From Acidobacteria bacterium AH-259-G07 (GTDB taxonomy: Bacteria > Acidobacteriota > UBA6911 > RPQK01 > JADFOI01), in contig JALLON010000146.1 in assembly GCA_027717925.1 (NCBI GenBank), positions 1 through 6,661 on the forward strand: 6,661 bases of DNA, in the 5' to 3' direction. Positions within the stretch are counted from its first letter, which is position 1. Each line of letters starts with the position of its first letter. This document shows positions 5,018-6,661 of this stretch, piece by piece. Made by a program: the position numbers and the translations under genes. The notes under the pieces are model-generated. The model saw nothing but the letters and a program-made list of their open reading frames with translations. It searched no databases and was not told where the DNA came from.

Positions 5018-6604
5018 ATGAATACTGAAAAACGTACAACGCAGAGGCTGGTCTGTTCGACGGCCGTCGCTCTCCTGATCGTCTTAGGAATCGGCAGAGC
5101 GGTCAATGCGGAAGTGAAACTTCCATCCATATTCGGTGAGCATATGGTCCTGCAACAGGGGCAACAGAATCGCGTCTGGGGATGGGCCGACAAAGGCGAG
5201 AAGGTCGAAGTCACGATCGCCGGTCAAACTCACAAGGCTGTCGCCAATGATATCGGCTACTGGTTGGTGAAACTGGATCCCTTGGGTTCCGGTGGCCCAT
5301 ATCAGATGACGTTAAGAGGAAAGAATACAATCACCTTCGGCGACGTCTTAGTCGGGGAAGTCTGGGTCTGTTCGGGTCAGTCTAACATGGCGTGGCCCGT
5401 TCAAGCTGCTCGAGATTCCGATCTTGAAATCCGCACTGCAAATTTTCCGAGAATCCGCCTGATCACTGTGCCTCCAGTGGGCACGCAGGAACCTCAAAGC
5501 GACTTCGAAGGCCGCTGGGAGGTCTGCAGGCCGGAGACGGTTGCCGAATTTTCTGCGGTAGGATACTTCTTCGGTAGACAACTTCATCAGACCTTAAATG
5601 TGCCGATTGGCCTGATTGACAATGCATGGGGCGGTTCCGCATGCGAGGCCTGGATTCGCCGCGATCGCTTGGAGAAGGACGATCGCTACTCTCGGTTGCT
5701 AGCCCGCTGGGCAAGGGTAGAGGAATCCTACGATCACGAACAGGAGCAGGCTGAGTATCAGGAGCGTTTGGAAGCGTGGCGAAAAGCGTCAGAAGGAGCG
5801 AAGCTATCGGGGAATGAAACTCTTTCACGGCCGCGACCACCGCGCAACCCACTCACTGGCCAGCACCGACCGTCGAACCTTTATAACGGCGTGCTCAAAC
5901 CGATCATCGGTTATGGGATTCGAGGGGCTATCTGGTATCAGGGTGAGGCAAATGCTGAGAGAGCATATCAGTACAGGCATTTGTTCCCTTTGATGATTCA
6001 GAATTGGCGTGATGAGTGGAAGCGGGGTGATTTCCCGTTCTATTGGGTTCAGCTTGCCGATTTCAAGGCTGAACAACCGGGGCCGGGAGAAAGTTCCTGG
6101 GCAGAACTTCGCGAAGCACAAACGAGGACGCTGGGCAAACTGCGGAACACGGGTCAGGCCGTCATCATCGATCTTGGTGAGGGTAAGGACATACATCCAA
6201 AGAACAAACAGGATGTCGCAAAGCGTTTGGCTCGGATTGCTCTGGCTCGAAATTACGGCTTCGATATCGCCTATAAAAATCCAGCCTTCAAGTCGATGGT
6301 AAAGCGTGGGGAGAAGATTGTACTGACCTTCGACCATGTTGGAGGTGGACTGACCACGTTTGATGTGAAAGATCCGATCGGATTCTCGATCGCCGGGGAA
6401 GAGAGGCAATTCGTCTGGGCGAAGGCCAGAATTTTGGGTAAAGACCAGGTGGAGGTCTGGAGTGATCAGGTGAGAAAAGCGGTCGCCGTTCGCTATGCCT
6501 GGGCAGACAATCCGGTGTGCAACCTAACCAGCAGTGACGGACTTCCAGCCGCGCCGTTCCGCACGGACGGCTGGCCCGGCATCACTATCAACAATCACGA
6601 ATAG
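5018..6604 (+). CDS. Secreted sialate O-acetylesterase (SASA / SGNH-like)
   Basis: A complete 528-residue exported esterase that removes O-acetyl groups from sialic acids or, in many environmental relatives, from acetylated polysaccharides. Residues 1-31 form a Sec signal peptide (positive start, hydrophobic VALLIVLGIG, cleavage likely after AVNA). Residues about 32-110 form the small N-terminal beta domain (LPSIFGEHMVLQQG). The catalytic domain starts at VWVCSGQSNMAWP with the nucleophile S122. Further family motifs are DNAWGGSACEAW (201-212) and AIWYQGEAN (304-312). DIHPKNK with D391 and H393 completes the catalytic set. A Glu/Arg/Lys-rich segment (about 216-280) looks like a helical insertion usual in this family. 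A beta-rich tail (about 430-525) ends in FRTDGWPG. Nothing is missing, so it should be functional. It stands alone in the window; the product would act outside the cytoplasm in use of host or plant glycans. Confidence 0.93.
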   Translation: MNTEKRTTQRLVCSTAVALLIVLGIGRAVNAEVKLPSIFGEHMVLQQGQQNRVWGWADKGEKVEVTIAGQTHKAVANDIGYWLVKLDPLGSGGPYQMTLRGKNTITFGDVLVGEVWVCSGQSNMAWPVQAARDSDLEIRTANFPRIRLITVPPVGTQEPQSDFEGRWEVCRPETVAEFSAVGYFFGRQLHQTLNVPIGLIDNAWGGSACEAWIRRDRLEKDDRYSRLLARWARVEESYDHEQEQAEYQERLEAWRKASEGAKLSGNETLSRPRPPRNPLTGQHRPSNLYNGVLKPIIGYGIRGAIWYQGEANAERAYQYRHLFPLMIQNWRDEWKRGDFPFYWVQLADFKAEQPGPGESSWAELREAQTRTLGKLRNTGQAVIIDLGEGKDIHPKNKQDVAKRLARIALARNYGFDIAYKNPAFKSMVKRGEKIVLTFDHVGGGLTTFDVKDPIGFSIAGEERQFVWAKARILGKDQVEVWSDQVRKAVAVRYAWADNPVCNLTSSDGLPAAPFRTDGWPGITINNHE

Positions 6605-6615
6605 CGCCGGGCGCT
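6603..6615 (+). terminator. Small hairpin at the esterase stop codon
   Basis: AGCGC (6603-6607) pairs with GCGCT (6611-6615) around a CGG loop, starting in the TAG stop. Only three T follow, so it is a doubtful terminator. The rest of the window to 6661 shows nothing I can name. Confidence 0.25.
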
Positions 6616-6661
6616 TTGTCGCAATCCGCCAGCGCTTCCTGGACTGTGTGGCACCTTTCAT

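Noticed and set aside
6605..6661. Possible minus-strand gene starting at the CAT at the right edge
   Set aside because: The frame runs antisense into the esterase gene and stops soon. It has no motif or visible ribosome binding site.

Overview
The window is about 6.7 kb of bacterial accessory DNA of moderately high GC. The origin cannot be fixed from sequence alone. A secreted sialate O-acetylesterase of the type common in Planctomycetes and Verrucomicrobia, plus a beta-rich protein that reminds me of acidobacterial secreted proteins, suggests an environmental (soil, sediment or water) bacterium or metagenome contig. No ribosomal, tRNA or CRISPR sequence was seen.

Left part (1 to about 3155): a mobile element with three genes. 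A cysteine-rich protein on the minus strand (490 to beyond the left edge) carries a textbook CXC (tesmin/TSO1-like) zinc-binding DNA-binding motif followed by a second Cys cluster. Divergent from it, on the plus strand, lie an IS66-like DDE transposase (593-2215) and, overlapping its stop codon by ATGA, an orphan DUF4338/DruA-family gene (2212-3084). DruA is known from the Druantia anti-phage system, but no other Druantia gene is present. The usual IS66 helpers TnpA and TnpB are also absent from the visible part. The CXC protein, transposase and DruA combination is the best candidate here for an undescribed system.

Middle (about 3155 to 4925): the element seems to end near 3150-3155, directly before an open frame (3156-3842) that looks like the C-terminal part of a secreted beta-rich protein, so the insertion probably decapitated it. 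Converging on it is a small membrane methyltransferase of the ICMT/PEMT type (minus, 4352-3879). To its right is about 665 bp without an intact gene. It holds a decayed integron integrase: a start segment at 4579-4614, then a second segment in another frame at 4632-4679. On the 5' side of this relict is a GTTAGGC core site (4393-4387, minus) only 34 nt before the methyltransferase start. This is the arrangement expected of intI, attI and a first cassette, so the methyltransferase may be an old integron cassette. A 51-bp imperfect palindrome lies between the core site and the integrase relict.

Right part (5018-6604): an intact exported sialate O-acetylesterase with a good ribosome binding site, signal peptide and catalytic motifs, probably a host carbohydrate-catabolism gene. 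The last 57 bases show only a small hairpin.
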